Assembly (NCBI GenBank): GCA_030539395.1
Contig: JAUNSC010000010.1
Location: 1 to 64,000 of the forward strand
DNA: 64,000 nt
Direction of reading: 5' to 3'
Origin: Eubacteriales bacterium
Lineage (GTDB): Bacteria > Bacillota > Clostridia > Lachnospirales > Lachnospiraceae
The position numbers were made by a program, and so were the translations under genes. Below, piece by piece: positions 44,106-54,069 of this stretch; positions within the stretch are counted from its first letter, which is position 1, and each line of letters starts with the position of its first letter. Below the pieces are notes generated by a model. It ran no database searches, had not been told where the DNA came from, and saw only the letters and a list, made by a program, of their open reading frames with translations.

Positions 44106-45728
44106 ATGATGAAAATGGATTTTTTAGAAAGCAGAGGCAAAAAAATATTTGTGGTCGGCGGACAGGCACACAATTCCAGCTCCTACGGAGCTGCGATAGA
44201 GGATGCGTGCGCAGCAGTCAAAATGGTTGGGGGAAATACTGTAGAGGTGCCGGTTTACTGGGAGTGTGTTGAACCGGAGGAAGGAAAATTCTGTTTTGAG
44301 GAAGTCCGGAGCATTTACGAGAAAGTGAGGGACAGCGGGCTGTACCTTATTTTCCTGTGGTTTGGGACATGGAAAAACGGAACCAGTAAATTTGCACCAT
44401 CCTGGGTAAAGCAGGATAAAAAGAGATTTTGGCGGGTGACTGCCGAAAACGGCGCTGTAATGCCGGTGTTGTCACCGCATTGCAGGGAGACGATGAATGC
44501 AGATGCCAGAGCTTTTAAAAAGTGGATGGAATATTTGAAACTGCTTGATCCGGAAAAAAGTACACTGATTGCAGTGCAGGTTGAGAATGAGCCGGGAATT
44601 ATGAACGGTCCGGCGAGAGACTTTGGAAAGACAGCTTCAGAAGAGTTTGCGAAACCGCTTCCCGAGAGGATGACGGCTATGATGTCAGAATGTCTGCAGG
44701 CGCCGGTCACGAAACAGTGGGAGAAAAACGGATGCCGGACCGGAAGCTGGCAGGAGGCGTTTGGAGAACGTGCGCAGGAAATTTTTACGGCAGATGCGGT
44801 GGCGTACTATGTCAACGAAGTAGCAAAGGCAGGCCGTATGGCATATGCGGATATGCCCCTGTATACAAATGTATGGCTGGAGGATCACCGGCTGAAATTA
44901 GCGGGAAAGGATTATCCTTCCGGGGGTCCGGTAAATTTTGTGCTGGATGTGTGGAAATACAGGGCGGATAGCCTGGACTTCATTTCGCCGGATAACTATC
45001 AGCAGACATATTCGGGATATGCAAAATGCTGTGATAATTACAGCAGAAAGGACAATCCGCTTTTTATTCCGGAGTCGGGCCTTTTGGAGTGGAACTCCAG
45101 GTTTCTTTTTTCGGCAGTGGCAGATTATAAGGCGATAGGAGTCTGTGCATTTGGTATTGAAAGTATTTTAGAGGATGGCAAGATCGGAGAAACCTGCCAG
45201 GCGGTAGCGGAAAGTTTGAGAATACTCGGAGCATTGGGCGCCGGATTGATTCGGTATCGCGAGAAACCTATGTGTGCAATTATGCAGGAGGAGTATGCGC
45301 AATATCAATATCTGGAGTTTGAAAAATATATCGGTATTGCATACTTTACGAACTGTAATCCGCTTGTTGGGCGGATAGGGACGGACTGGAACTGGCATGG
45401 TTATCAGCATAAGGATTATCTTACGAGGCAGCATAAGGGCGGAAGCCGTGGAAGAGGCATTGTGATCCAGAGCGGCGAAAAAGAATTTTTTGTTGCGGGC
45501 GATGCGTTTCAGTTGGTGCTTCTTCCGAAAGACGGTGAGACACCCCTTCATTATTTATCTGCCAGCGATTTTCATCTGACGCGCAGTATGGATTTTATAT
45601 CTATTGAGGAAGGAAGATTTTTGGAAAACGGAGAGTTTAAGGCCTGCCGCCGGAGAAATGGAGATGAAGCGGATTTTGGTATATGGGTAGAACCGGATGC
45701 GGAAGTTGTGCGGATCCGTTTGTGTTAA
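44106..45728 (+). CDS. GH35/GH42-like glycoside hydrolase (beta-galactosidase-type)
   Basis: 540 residues. A TIM-barrel of the clan A type: GNTVEVPVYWECVEPEEGKF, acid/base Glu in AVQVENEPGIM, probable nucleophile Glu in LFIPESGLLEW. These features resemble DUF5597-type enzymes annotated as beta-galactosidases. No signal peptide. AAGGGG six bases before ATG; it starts one base after the permease stop. The next gene is GH127. Substrate unknown: beta-galactoside or beta-arabinoside side chains are possible. Confidence 0.75.
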   Translation: MMKMDFLESRGKKIFVVGGQAHNSSSYGAAIEDACAAVKMVGGNTVEVPVYWECVEPEEGKFCFEEVRSIYEKVRDSGLYLIFLWFGTWKNGTSKFAPSWVKQDKKRFWRVTAENGAVMPVLSPHCRETMNADARAFKKWMEYLKLLDPEKSTLIAVQVENEPGIMNGPARDFGKTASEEFAKPLPERMTAMMSECLQAPVTKQWEKNGCRTGSWQEAFGERAQEIFTADAVAYYVNEVAKAGRMAYADMPLYTNVWLEDHRLKLAGKDYPSGGPVNFVLDVWKYRADSLDFISPDNYQQTYSGYAKCCDNYSRKDNPLFIPESGLLEWNSRFLFSAVADYKAIGVCAFGIESILEDGKIGETCQAVAESLRILGALGAGLIRYREKPMCAIMQEEYAQYQYLEFEKYIGIAYFTNCNPLVGRIGTDWNWHGYQHKDYLTRQHKGGSRGRGIVIQSGEKEFFVAGDAFQLVLLPKDGETPLHYLSASDFHLTRSMDFISIEEGRFLENGEFKACRRRNGDEADFGIWVEPDAEVVRIRLC

Positions 45729-45750
45729 GAACAGTTACAGGGAGACGAAT

Positions 45751-47670
45751 ATGGGAAAATTTGAAAGATCATATCAGTTGAAAGTCAGTGATATAAAAAT
45801 AAAGGATGCTTTTTGGACTAAGATACAGAATCTTATTATCGAAGAAGCTATTCCTTATCAGGAAAAGGTCCTGAGAGACGAAATCGAAGGGACTGAGAAA
45901 AGCCATGCGGTAGCTAATTATAAAATTGCGGCAGGACTTGAATCAGGTGAATTCTATGGAATTGTATTTCAGGATAGCGATGTTTCAAAATGGCTGGAGG
46001 GAGTGGCTTATGCGCTGTCTGTAAAGAAAGATAAAGAACTGGAACGGCGCGCAGACGAGATTATCGGCTATATAGAAAAGGCACAGGAAGAGGACGGATA
46101 CTTAGACACTTATTTTACGCTGAAAGAACCGGAACATAAATGGCAGAATCTTCAGGAGTGCCATGAACTGTACTGTGCAGGTCATTTGATGGAGGCGGCG
46201 GCCGCCTATTACCGGGAAACAGGAAAAACAAAGCTTTTGGAGATTGCAAAACGCCTGGCTGATCATATAGAGAGACGCTTTGGGGAAAGAAAAGAACATG
46301 GGATTCCGGGGCATCAGGAAGTGGAAGTCGGACTGATGCGTCTCTATAAAGAGACCGGGATTGAAAAATATAAGAATCTGGCATCCTATTTTATAGAAGA
46401 AAGAGGAAAAAATCCTGACTATTTTGTAGAGGAAAGAAAGAAAAGAGGATGGATCTATTTTGATATGGATCCGGAGAACCGGGAGTATTTACAGTGCCAT
46501 GCACCTGTCAGAGAGCAGACCGAGGCGGTCGGACACAGTGTGCGTGCGGTATATATGTACATGGCAATGGCGGATCTGGCAATGGAGATGCAGGATGAGT
46601 CTATGTATGCGGCGTGCAGAAAACTGTGGAGCAATATTGTAAATAAAAGAATGTATATAACGGGAGGAATCGGGTCAACGGCTGAGGGAGAGGCTTTTAC
46701 CCTGGATTATGATTTGCCGAATGATTCGGGATATGCAGAAACCTGCGCATCCATTGCGATGGTGATGTTTGCCAGGCGCTTGCTGGATATTGAGCCGGAT
46801 GGAGAATATGCGGATATGATAGAGCGCGAATTGTATAACGGTGTATTAAGCGGTATGCAGTTGGATGGAAAAGCTTTTTTCTATGTGAATCCGTTGGAGG
46901 TCGTGCAGGGTGTTTCCGGTGAGCTTTTTGGTTATAAGCATGTGCTGCCCCGCAGGCCCGGGTGGTATGCATGTGCATGCTGCCCGCCGAACCTTGTGCG
47001 CTTGATCATGGCGCTTGGGACATATGCATGGACGGAAAAGGAAGATATTATTTATTCTCATTTTTACCTGGGACAGGAGACAGAATTGAAGAAAGCACGC
47101 ATTTGTATAGAAAGCAAATATCCCTGGGAGGGAGATGTGTGCTATAAGATTTCTCCGAAAACAAAAGATGAATTCACATTGGCAGTGCATCTTCCCCAAT
47201 ACGGAGAGGACTATGTGATAAGCTTAAACGGTGAAATCCTGGATACGGCGGACCGGGTGAAAAAGGGTTATTTATATCTTAGACGTGTGTGGTCGGAAAA
47301 GGATCTGCTGCGGATTCAATTTAACATGCGTACAAAGCGGATATATGCAAATCCGCTGGTAAGAGCAGATGCAGGCTGCGTCGCATTTATGCGCGGCCCG
47401 CTTGTATACTGTTTTGAACAGGCGGATCAGAAAGAGCCGCTTCAGACATACAGGATTCCGGAGCGCGCGGATGTAAAAGAATATTTTTGCACAGACGGTG
47501 CTTTGGAAGGGATGATACTTCTTAAAATAGAAGGAGAACATCTAAAAGCGCAGGACAAACTGTATTTGCAGGAAAGAGCCGCAAAAGAGAGAGTATGGAT
47601 GACGGCGGTGCCCTATTTTGCGTGGGGAAACCGGGAAGAGGGCGATATGCGCGTATGGATGGTTGAATAG
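45751..47670 (+). CDS. GH127 beta-L-arabinofuranosidase
   Basis: 639 residues. Alpha/alpha barrel followed by beta-sandwiches. The zinc-cysteine site of GH127 is complete: Glu330 and Cys332 in YAETCASI, Cys410 and Cys411 in YACACCPPNLVR. The spacing agrees with HypBA1 of Bifidobacterium (Glu338, Cys340, Cys417, Cys418), where one cysteine is the nucleophile. Such enzymes release L-arabinofuranose from beta-linked chains of hydroxyproline-rich plant glycoproteins and similar glycans. ATG 45751 follows GGGAGACGAAT; the frame also runs 18 codons upstream into the previous gene. Cytoplasmic. Confidence 0.92.
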   Translation: MGKFERSYQLKVSDIKIKDAFWTKIQNLIIEEAIPYQEKVLRDEIEGTEKSHAVANYKIAAGLESGEFYGIVFQDSDVSKWLEGVAYALSVKKDKELERRADEIIGYIEKAQEEDGYLDTYFTLKEPEHKWQNLQECHELYCAGHLMEAAAAYYRETGKTKLLEIAKRLADHIERRFGERKEHGIPGHQEVEVGLMRLYKETGIEKYKNLASYFIEERGKNPDYFVEERKKRGWIYFDMDPENREYLQCHAPVREQTEAVGHSVRAVYMYMAMADLAMEMQDESMYAACRKLWSNIVNKRMYITGGIGSTAEGEAFTLDYDLPNDSGYAETCASIAMVMFARRLLDIEPDGEYADMIERELYNGVLSGMQLDGKAFFYVNPLEVVQGVSGELFGYKHVLPRRPGWYACACCPPNLVRLIMALGTYAWTEKEDIIYSHFYLGQETELKKARICIESKYPWEGDVCYKISPKTKDEFTLAVHLPQYGEDYVISLNGEILDTADRVKKGYLYLRRVWSEKDLLRIQFNMRTKRIYANPLVRADAGCVAFMRGPLVYCFEQADQKEPLQTYRIPERADVKEYFCTDGALEGMILLKIEGEHLKAQDKLYLQERAAKERVWMTAVPYFAWGNREEGDMRVWMVE

Positions 47671-47685
47671 TTATTTGCAGGGAGG

Positions 47686-47732
47686 GGATTTCCAACTGCC
47701 GGATGCTGTATCCGGCAGACGGAAATCCTTAA
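47686..47732 (+). terminator. Probable terminator of the second glycan operon
   Basis: GGATTTCC (47686-47693) pairs with GGAAATCC (47721-47728), and CTGCCGGAT pairs with ATCCGGCAG inside it, giving a long hairpin. The U-run after it is very short (TT then AAAA), so termination may be partial. Confidence 0.55.
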
Positions 47733-47782
47733 AATTGTACTAAAAAAAATACAAAAAAATTTCATATTTCTCAAAAATTCCC

Positions 47783-47811
47783 TTGCATATAAGTTTTTTT
47801 TCATATATAAT
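47783..47811 (+). promoter_or_regulatory. Promoter of the S10-spc ribosomal operon
   Basis: TTGCAT (47783-47788), 17-base T-rich spacer, perfect TATAAT (47806-47811). No second promoter of this quality was seen before infA. Confidence 0.85.
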
Positions 47812-47817
47812 TACAGC

Positions 47818-48045
47818 TGTTGTGACCTTGATAGCGTTGAAGCGTGAGGTTGCTGCGGTTTAAGCCGCAGGTTTTCCGTGGAGCGAATGTCAAGTTATGA
47901 AAACTGGCGACAAGTCACTGTACAAAATAACTGTCCGGCTCTGCCCGGAAACAACGTGTGGACTTCAAACGAAACACACGGGAGAGTGTACAGTCACCGC
48001 TTGTCGTACTGCTAACAAGAGTGCGAAAAGGAGGCGACTTTTTTT
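47818..48045 (+). promoter_or_regulatory. Structured mRNA leader of rpsJ
   Basis: About 230 bases of leader. CTGCGG...CCGCAG (47853-47870) forms a short hairpin. A long-range helix pairs GACAAG (47909-47914) with CTTGTC (48000-48005) and ACTGTAC (47917-47923) with GTACAGT (47988-47994). Inside it CGTGT (47955-47959) pairs with ACACG (47976-47980). It is probably an autoregulatory site for a ribosomal protein of the operon, as L4 is for the E. coli S10 leader. The binding protein here is not known. AAAGGAGG at 48027-48034 serves rpsJ. Confidence 0.65.
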
Positions 48046-48363
48046 ATGGCAAGTCAAGTAATGAGAATCACATTGAAAGCGTATGATCATCAGCTTATTG
48101 ATGCATCCGCAAAGAAAATCATCGAAACTGTAAAGAAAACTGGATCACAGGTGAGCGGACCGGTACCCCTTCCGACAAAGAAAGAGGTTGTTACGATTCT
48201 GCGTGCCGTACACAAGTACAAAGATTCCAGAGAACAGTTCGAACAGAGAACTCATAAAAGACTGATCGATATCATCACACCGACTCAGAAGACGGTTGAT
48301 GCACTGTCCAGACTGGAAATGCCGGCTGGCGTATATATCGACATCAAAATGAAAACAAAATAA
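48046..48363 (+). CDS. rpsJ: 30S ribosomal protein S10
   Basis: 105 residues, normal length. Recognised by [20 protein letters not shown] and [19 protein letters not shown]. Binds 16S rRNA in the 30S head and doubles as the NusE antitermination factor. First gene of the operon, behind the structured leader. The following 135-base gap before rplC is larger than other gaps in the operon. Confidence 0.98.
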   Translation: MASQVMRITLKAYDHQLIDASAKKIIETVKKTGSQVSGPVPLPTKKEVVTILRAVHKYKDSREQFEQRTHKRLIDIITPTQKTVDALSRLEMPAGVYIDIKMKTK

Positions 48364-48373
48364 TGAGTAAATT

Positions 48374-48449
48374 ATCCTAATGGATTGATATAGAAGCAAC
48401 GCGGCAAGAAATGCCAAAGTTCCACTTATATCGATTGTTTTACTAGGAT
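48374..48449 (+). other. Structured spacer between rpsJ and rplC
   Basis: Outer pairing ATCCTA (48374-48379) with TAGGAT (48444-48449), inner GATATA (48387-48392) with TATATC (48427-48432), and a small GGCA/TGCC hairpin. No open frame is present. It may be a control or mRNA-processing site; there is no run of Us, so it is not a terminator. Confidence 0.4.
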
Positions 48450-48498
48450 GATTGCACAACACAGTGTAATCCGCTGTAGAAAAACAGGAGGTAAAGAA

Positions 48499-49134
48499 AT
48501 GAAGAAAGCGATTTTAGCAACAAAAGTCGGAATGACTCAAATCTTCAACGAAGACGGAGCACTTACTCCGGTAACTGTTCTTCAGGCTGGCCCGTGTGTT
48601 GTAACACAGGTAAAGACAGTTGAAAAAGATGGTTACAGTGCAGTACAGGTTGGTTTCGGCGAAAAGAGAGAAAAACTTGTAAACAAACCGGAAAAAGGTC
48701 AGTTTGACAAGGCTGGTGTTTCCTGCAGGAGATATGTCAGAGAGTTCAAATTTGAGAATGCTGAAGAATATACTGTTGCACAGGAAATCAAAGCAGATAT
48801 CTTCGCAGCAGGCGATAAGGTAGATGCTACTGCAATTTCCAAAGGTAAAGGTTTCCAGGGTGCGATCAAGAGACTTGGTCAGCACAGAGGACCGATGGCT
48901 CATGGTTCTAAATTCCATCGTCATCAGGGTTCTAACGGCGCTTGTTCTGATCCGAGCAAGGTATTCAAAGGAAAAGGCATGCCGGGTCATATGGGAAGCA
49001 AACGTATCACGATCCAGAATCTGGAAGTGGTAAGAGTAGATGTGGAAAACAATCTGCTTCTGGTAAAGGGCGCTGTACCGGGACCGAAGAAATCTTTAGT
49101 AACAATTAAGGAAACAGTAAAAGCTGGCAAATAA
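48499..49134 (+). CDS. rplC: 50S ribosomal protein L3
   Basis: 211 residues from ATG 48499 with AGGAGGTAAAGAA before it (the frame is open from 48448 but that start has no site). Recognised by [15 protein letters not shown] and the loop [15 protein letters not shown] that reaches the peptidyl transferase centre. Early 50S assembly protein. Confidence 0.98.
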   Translation: MKKAILATKVGMTQIFNEDGALTPVTVLQAGPCVVTQVKTVEKDGYSAVQVGFGEKREKLVNKPEKGQFDKAGVSCRRYVREFKFENAEEYTVAQEIKADIFAAGDKVDATAISKGKGFQGAIKRLGQHRGPMAHGSKFHRHQGSNGACSDPSKVFKGKGMPGHMGSKRITIQNLEVVRVDVENNLLLVKGAVPGPKKSLVTIKETVKAGK

Positions 49135-49165
49135 GTTTTTACTATAGGAAAGGAGGAACACACAG

Positions 49166-49786
49166 ATGGCAAACGTATCTGTTTACAATATGGAAGGCAA
49201 AGAAGTCGGCACAATGGAGCTGAATGATGCAGTGTTCGGTGTTGAAATTAAAGAGCATCTGGTACACATGGCAGTAGTTCAGCAGCTGGCAAACAAACGT
49301 CAGGGCACACAGAAAGCCAAAACTCGTTCCGAAGTTTCCGGCGGCGGTAAGAAACCGTGGAGACAGAAAGGAACAGGTCATGCAAGACAGGGATCAACAA
49401 GAGCTCCGCAGTGGACAGGAGGCGGTGTTGTATTTGCTCCGGTTCCCAGAGATTACTCTTTCAAGATGAATAAGAAAGAAAAACAGGCAGCTCTGAAATC
49501 TGTTCTGACATCAAAAGTTCAGGAGAACAAACTGGTGGTTCTCGATGAACTTAAAATGGATGAGATTAAGACAAAGACAATGGTAAATGTTCTGAACAAT
49601 GTAAAAGCTGAAAAAGCTCTGGTAGTTCTGAATGATAATGACCAGAATGTTGTTCTGTCTGCAAGAAACATCGCAGGTGTGGAAACAACACTGACAAATA
49701 CCATTAACGTATATGACATTCTGAAGCATAACACACTGGTTATGACAAAAGCAGCCGTAGAGGCAATTGAGGAGGTGTACGCATAA
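49166..49786 (+). CDS. rplD: 50S ribosomal protein L4
   Basis: 206 residues. The long loop with [20 protein letters not shown] lines the peptide exit tunnel. In E. coli L4 also represses its own operon through the leader; here that role is possible but untested. AGGAGGAACACACAG precedes ATG; its stop overlaps the rplW start by one base. Confidence 0.98.
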   Translation: MANVSVYNMEGKEVGTMELNDAVFGVEIKEHLVHMAVVQQLANKRQGTQKAKTRSEVSGGGKKPWRQKGTGHARQGSTRAPQWTGGGVVFAPVPRDYSFKMNKKEKQAALKSVLTSKVQENKLVVLDELKMDEIKTKTMVNVLNNVKAEKALVVLNDNDQNVVLSARNIAGVETTLTNTINVYDILKHNTLVMTKAAVEAIEEVYA

Positions 49787-50085
49787 TGGCAGCAATTCAG
49801 TATTATGATGTAATCCTTAAACCGATCGTAACTGAGAAGAGTATGAACGCTATGAGCGAAAAGAAATACACTTTCCAGGTACACACAGAAGCAACAAAGA
49901 ACCAGATCAAAGAAGCTGTTGAGAAGATGTTCGAAGGAACAAAAGTTAAGAGTGTAAACACAATGAATCTGGATGGAAAGCAGAGACGCCGCGGAATGAC
50001 CGTTGGACGTACAGCTAAGACGAAAAAGGCAATTGTAACACTTACAGAAGATTCCAGGGATATCGAAATTTTTGAGGGACTGTAA
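49786..50085 (+). CDS. rplW: 50S ribosomal protein L23
   Basis: 99 residues, [18 protein letters not shown] at the start. Sits at the tunnel exit and docks trigger factor and SRP. Coupled to rplD by TAATG overlap. Confidence 0.98.
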   Translation: MAAIQYYDVILKPIVTEKSMNAMSEKKYTFQVHTEATKNQIKEAVEKMFEGTKVKSVNTMNLDGKQRRRGMTVGRTAKTKKAIVTLTEDSRDIEIFEGL

Positions 50086-50143
50086 GATTTGCCTGACTAT
50101 ATGCGGCGACGCATGATAAATAATATCGAAAGGAGAAACAATA

Positions 50144-50989
50144 ATGGGAATTAAAACCTATAGACCATATACCCCTTCAAGAAGACATATGACCGGTTCT
50201 GATTTCTCTGAAATCACAAAATTCGAACCAGAGAAGAGCCTGCTGGTTTCTCTCAAAAAGAATGCCGGACGTAACAATCAGGGTAAAATCACTGTAAGAC
50301 ATCATGGAGGCGGCTCCAGAAGAAAATACAGAATTATCGATTTTAAACGTAATAAAAAGGACGGAATTCCGGCTTATGTTGCAGGTATTGAATACGATCC
50401 GAACAGAACAGCAAACATTGCGCTGATCGTTTACGCAGATGGTGAGAAATCATACATCCTCGCACCGGAAGGATTAAAAGACGGTATGAAGATTATGAAT
50501 GGACCGGAAGCAGAGGTAAGAATCGGTAACTGCCTGCCGTTGTCAGAAATTCCGGTTGGTACTATGGTACACAATATTGAGCTTTATCCGGGCAAAGGCG
50601 GTCAGCTTGTTCGTGCAGCTGGTAACAGCGCTCAGCTGATGGCAAAGGAAGGTAAGTATGCGACACTTCGTCTTCCGTCCGGCGAAATGAGAATGGTTCC
50701 GATCATCTGCCGTGCTACAATTGGTGTGGTTGGCAATGCAGAACACAATCTGATTAATATCGGTAAAGCAGGTAGAAAACGTCACATGGGTATCAGACCG
50801 ACAGTTCGTGGTTCTGTAATGAACCCGAATGACCATCCGCATGGTGGTGGTGAAGGTAAGACCGGTATCGGCCGTCCGGGTCCATGCACACCGTGGGGCA
50901 AACCGGCTCTGGGTCTTAAGACCAGAAAGAAGAAAAAAGCTTCTAATAAACTGATCATAAGAAGACGCGATGGTAAAGCTATCAACTAA
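50144..50989 (+). CDS. rplB: 50S ribosomal protein L2
   Basis: 281 residues. Start [20 protein letters not shown]; the conserved C-terminal [12 protein letters not shown] and [13 protein letters not shown] hold the histidine region linked to peptidyl transfer. AAAGGAGAAACAAT precedes ATG. Confidence 0.98.
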   Translation: MGIKTYRPYTPSRRHMTGSDFSEITKFEPEKSLLVSLKKNAGRNNQGKITVRHHGGGSRRKYRIIDFKRNKKDGIPAYVAGIEYDPNRTANIALIVYADGEKSYILAPEGLKDGMKIMNGPEAEVRIGNCLPLSEIPVGTMVHNIELYPGKGGQLVRAAGNSAQLMAKEGKYATLRLPSGEMRMVPIICRATIGVVGNAEHNLINIGKAGRKRHMGIRPTVRGSVMNPNDHPHGGGEGKTGIGRPGPCTPWGKPALGLKTRKKKKASNKLIIRRRDGKAIN

Positions 50990-51020
50990 TTACCAGGAAT
51001 ATTAAAGGAGGTTAGAACCT

Positions 51021-51296
51021 ATGGCTCGTTCACTTAAAAAAGGACCATTTGCAGATGAGAGCTTACTGAAAAAAGTAGATGCAATGAATGCAGCAGGCAG
51101 CAAACAGGTTATTAAGACCTGGTCCCGCCGTTCTACAATTTTCCCGCAGATGGTTGGACATACAATTGCAGTTCATGATGGAAGAAGACATGTGCCTGTA
51201 TATATCACAGAAGATATGGTAGGACATAAACTCGGAGAGTTTGTTGTTACCAGAACATACAGAGGACATGGAAAAGACGAGAAAAAATCCCGTTAA
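51021..51296 (+). CDS. rpsS: 30S ribosomal protein S19
   Basis: 91 residues with [20 protein letters not shown] and [20 protein letters not shown]. Part of the 30S head with S13. A 75-base spacer with a small CCCTGC/GCAGGG pairing precedes rplV. Confidence 0.98.
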   Translation: MARSLKKGPFADESLLKKVDAMNAAGSKQVIKTWSRRSTIFPQMVGHTIAVHDGRRHVPVYITEDMVGHKLGEFVVTRTYRGHGKDEKKSR

Positions 51297-51371
51297 GGAT
51301 AATTTGCACCCTGCGGGTATCCCTGAACTGATGCCTGCCAGCAGGGAATATGAAAAAAGGAGGTTTCATTC

Positions 51372-51758
51372 ATGGCAAAAGGACATAGAAGTCAAATTAA
51401 GAGAGAAAGAAATGCTAAGAAGGACACAAGACCATCCGCAAAGTTATCTTATGCGAGAGTTTCAGTCCAGAAAGCATGCTTCGTATTAGATGCCATTAGA
51501 GGCAAAGATGTAAACACAGCGCTCGGTATCGTTACCTACAATCCGAGATATGCTTCCACATTAATCAAAAAACTTTTAGAGTCGGCTATCGCAAATGCTG
51601 AAAACAACAACGGCATGAGCAGAGAGAACCTGTACGTAGAAGAGTGCTACGCAAACAAAGGACCGACAATGAAGAGAATCAGACCGAGAGCACAGGGCAG
51701 GGCTTACAGAATCGAAAAGAGAATGAGCCATATCACTGTTGTGCTGAATGAAAGATAG
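51372..51758 (+). CDS. rplV: 50S ribosomal protein L22
   Basis: 128 residues. ARVSVQKACFVLDAIRGKDV and the hairpin GPTMKRIRPRAQGRAYRI that extends into the exit tunnel, where macrolide-resistance changes occur in other species. AAAAGGAGGTTTC precedes ATG. Confidence 0.98.
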   Translation: MAKGHRSQIKRERNAKKDTRPSAKLSYARVSVQKACFVLDAIRGKDVNTALGIVTYNPRYASTLIKKLLESAIANAENNNGMSRENLYVEECYANKGPTMKRIRPRAQGRAYRIEKRMSHITVVLNER

Positions 51759-51768
51759 GAGGTAAAGC

Positions 51769-52425
51769 ATGGGACAGAAAGTTAATCCACACGGCCTTAG
51801 AGTCGGTGTTATTAAAGACTGGGATTCCAAATGGTACGCAGATGCTGAGTTTGCAGATTATCTTGTAGAAGATAATGAAATCAGAAAATACCTGAAAAAG
51901 AAATTATACAGCGCTGGTGTTTCCAAGATCGAAATCGAAAGAGCATCAGGCAGAGTAAAAGTGATCATTTACACAGCTAAACCGGGTGTTGTAATCGGCA
52001 AAGGCGGTTCTGAAATTGAGAAAGTAAAAGCTGAAGTTCAGAAACTGACAAAAGAAAAATTGCTGGTTGACATCAAAGAAGTAAAAAGACCGGACAGAGA
52101 TGCTCAGCTGGTTGCAGAAAATATCGCACAGCAGCTTGAAAAACGTGTATCCTTCCGTCGTGCCATGAAGTCTACAATGGGAAGAACCATGAAGACAGGT
52201 GCAAAAGGAATTAAGACATCCGTTTCAGGACGTCTGGGTGGCGCAGATATGGCCCGTACAGAGTTCTACAGCGAAGGTACTATTCCGCTTCAGACTCTTC
52301 GTGCTGATATTGATTATGGATTCGCAGAAGCAGATACCACATACGGCAAACTTGGCGTAAAGGTATGGATTTATAACGGCGAAATCCTTCCAACAAAAAC
52401 AGAAAAGGAAGGGAGCGATAAATAA
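51769..52425 (+). CDS. rpsC: 30S ribosomal protein S3
   Basis: 218 residues. [20 protein letters not shown] at the start; a KH domain with [16 protein letters not shown]-terminal domain [20 protein letters not shown]. Part of the mRNA entry site. Ten bases after rplV; overlaps rplP by one base. Confidence 0.98.
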   Translation: MGQKVNPHGLRVGVIKDWDSKWYADAEFADYLVEDNEIRKYLKKKLYSAGVSKIEIERASGRVKVIIYTAKPGVVIGKGGSEIEKVKAEVQKLTKEKLLVDIKEVKRPDRDAQLVAENIAQQLEKRVSFRRAMKSTMGRTMKTGAKGIKTSVSGRLGGADMARTEFYSEGTIPLQTLRADIDYGFAEADTTYGKLGVKVWIYNGEILPTKTEKEGSDK

Positions 52426-52862
52426 TGTTAATGCCTAAAAGAGTAAAAAGACGTAAACAGTTCCGTGGAAGCATGGCTGGAAAAGCCCTCAGAGGAAATA
52501 CAATTTCCAACGGTGAATACGGACTTGTTGCTATCGAACCGTGCTGGATCAAATCTAACCAGATTGAGGCTGCCCGTGTTGCCATGACTCGTTATATCAA
52601 ACGTGGCGGTAAAGTCTGGATCAAGATTTTCCCGGACAAACCGGTAACAGCAAAACCGGCAGAAACTCGTATGGGTTCCGGTAAAGGAACATTGGAATAC
52701 TGGGTAGCAGTTGTTAAACCGGGTCGCGTTCTGTTTGAACTGGCAGGCGTACCGGAAGAAGTAGCCCGTGAAGCATTACGTCTTGCTATGCACAAATTAC
52801 CGTGCAAATGTAAGATCGTTTCTAAAGCGGATTTAGAAGGCGGTGATAACAGTGAAAATTAA
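52425..52862 (+). CDS. rplP: 50S ribosomal protein L16
   Basis: 145 residues, [20 protein letters not shown]. Helps place A- and P-site tRNAs. The arginine in GRPHR-type hydroxylation motifs is not evident. ATG 52425 is coupled to the rpsC stop; ATG 52431 is an in-frame alternative. Its last codons contain the ribosome-binding site of rpmC. Confidence 0.98.
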   Translation: MLMPKRVKRRKQFRGSMAGKALRGNTISNGEYGLVAIEPCWIKSNQIEAARVAMTRYIKRGGKVWIKIFPDKPVTAKPAETRMGSGKGTLEYWVAVVKPGRVLFELAGVPEEVAREALRLAMHKLPCKCKIVSKADLEGGDNSEN

Positions 52863-53055
52863 TAAGTATGTAGAAGATTTAAAGAACAAATCAGCTGCAG
52901 AATTAAATGAAGAATTAGTAGCTGCTAAAAAGGAACTTTTCAATTTGAGATTCCAGAACGCAACCAACCAGCTGGATAACACAAGCAGAATCAAGGAAGT
53001 TCGCAGGAACATCGCAAGAATTCAGACTGTTATCACAGAAAAGGCCAATGCGTAA
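52852..53055 (+). CDS. rpmC: 50S ribosomal protein L29
   Basis: 67 residues from GTG 52852, eleven bases inside rplP, with AAGGCGGTGA before it. Two-helix protein: [20 protein letters not shown] and [22 protein letters not shown] 52843 is a less likely start. Confidence 0.96.
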   Translation: MKINKYVEDLKNKSAAELNEELVAAKKELFNLRFQNATNQLDNTSRIKEVRRNIARIQTVITEKANA

Positions 53056-53081
53056 GCGAAACCTGAAAGGAGCTAATGGAC

Positions 53082-53336
53082 GTGGAAAGAAATCTTAGAA
53101 AAACCCGTGTAGGTAAGGTTGTCAGCAACAGGATGGATAAAACGATTGTTGTTGCAGTGGAAGACCATGTGAAACATCCTCTTTACAAAAAAGTCGTAAA
53201 GAGCACATACAAACTGAAAGCGCATGATGAAAACAACGAGTGCAACATCGGTGATACCGTTAAGGTTATGGAAACAAGACCGCTGTCTAAAGATAAGAGA
53301 TGGAGACTTGTGGAAATCACTGAGAGAGTGAAATAG
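53082..53336 (+). CDS. rpsQ: 30S ribosomal protein S17
   Basis: 84 residues beginning (M)[23 protein letters not shown] 53082 gives a nine-base gap to AAAGGAG (53066-53072) and the usual family N-terminus; ATG 53076 gives only three bases but cannot be excluded (86 residues). OB-fold, primary 16S rRNA binder. Confidence 0.96.
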   Translation: MERNLRKTRVGKVVSNRMDKTIVVAVEDHVKHPLYKKVVKSTYKLKAHDENNECNIGDTVKVMETRPLSKDKRWRLVEITERVK

Positions 53337-53354
53337 TATAGGAGGTATATCAGC

Positions 53355-53723
53355 ATGATTCAGCAGGAAAGCAGACTTAGAGTTGCTGATAACACTGGTG
53401 CAAAAGAATTGCTGTGTATCAGAGTTATGGGCGGTTCTACCAGAAGATATGCAGCTATTGGTGATGTTATCGTTGCTACGGTCAAAGATGCAACACCAGG
53501 CGGCGTTGTTAAAAAAGGTGATGTCGTTAAAGCTGTTGTTGTTCGTACAGTAAACGGAACCCGCCGTAAAGACGGTTCTTATATCAGATTTGATGAGAAT
53601 GCTGCAGTCATCATTAAAGATGACAAAAATCCGAGAGGAACCCGTATTTTTGGACCGGTAGCAAGAGAGCTTCGTGACAAACAGTTTATGAAGATCGTTT
53701 CCCTGGCTCCGGAAGTATTATAA
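53355..53723 (+). CDS. rplN: 50S ribosomal protein L14
   Basis: 122 residues, [20 protein letters not shown] and [20 protein letters not shown]. Forms an intersubunit bridge with the 30S. AGGAGGTATATCAGC precedes ATG. Confidence 0.98.
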   Translation: MIQQESRLRVADNTGAKELLCIRVMGGSTRRYAAIGDVIVATVKDATPGGVVKKGDVVKAVVVRTVNGTRRKDGSYIRFDENAAVIIKDDKNPRGTRIFGPVARELRDKQFMKIVSLAPEVL

Positions 53724-53734
53724 GGAGGTACCAG

Positions 53735-54046
53735 ATGTCAGCGTTAAAGATCAAAAAAGGCGATACAGTTAAAATAATCGCCGGTAAAGATAAAGATAAA
53801 GAGGGCAAAGTTCTGGCAGTTGATGCCAGAAACGATAAAGTCCTGGTTGAAGGCGTTAACATGGTTGTAAAGCATACAAAACCGTCTGCTGCAAATCAGC
53901 AGGGTGGTATTGTAAACAAAGAAGCATACATCCATGTATCTAATGTTATGCTGCTCCACAACGGTAAAGCTACAAGAGTTGGCTTTAAGATGGATGGAGA
54001 CAAAAAAGTTCGTGTGGCAAAAGCTACCGGCGAAGTGATCGATTAA
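53735..54046 (+). CDS. rplX: 50S ribosomal protein L24
   Basis: 103 residues with an N-terminal KOW motif ([20 protein letters not shown]). Starts 50S assembly at the 5' domain of 23S rRNA. AGGAGGTACCAG precedes ATG. Confidence 0.98.
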   Translation: MSALKIKKGDTVKIIAGKDKDKEGKVLAVDARNDKVLVEGVNMVVKHTKPSAANQQGGIVNKEAYIHVSNVMLLHNGKATRVGFKMDGDKKVRVAKATGEVID

Positions 54047-54069
54047 TATAAGAGAGGAGGCCGAACAAG

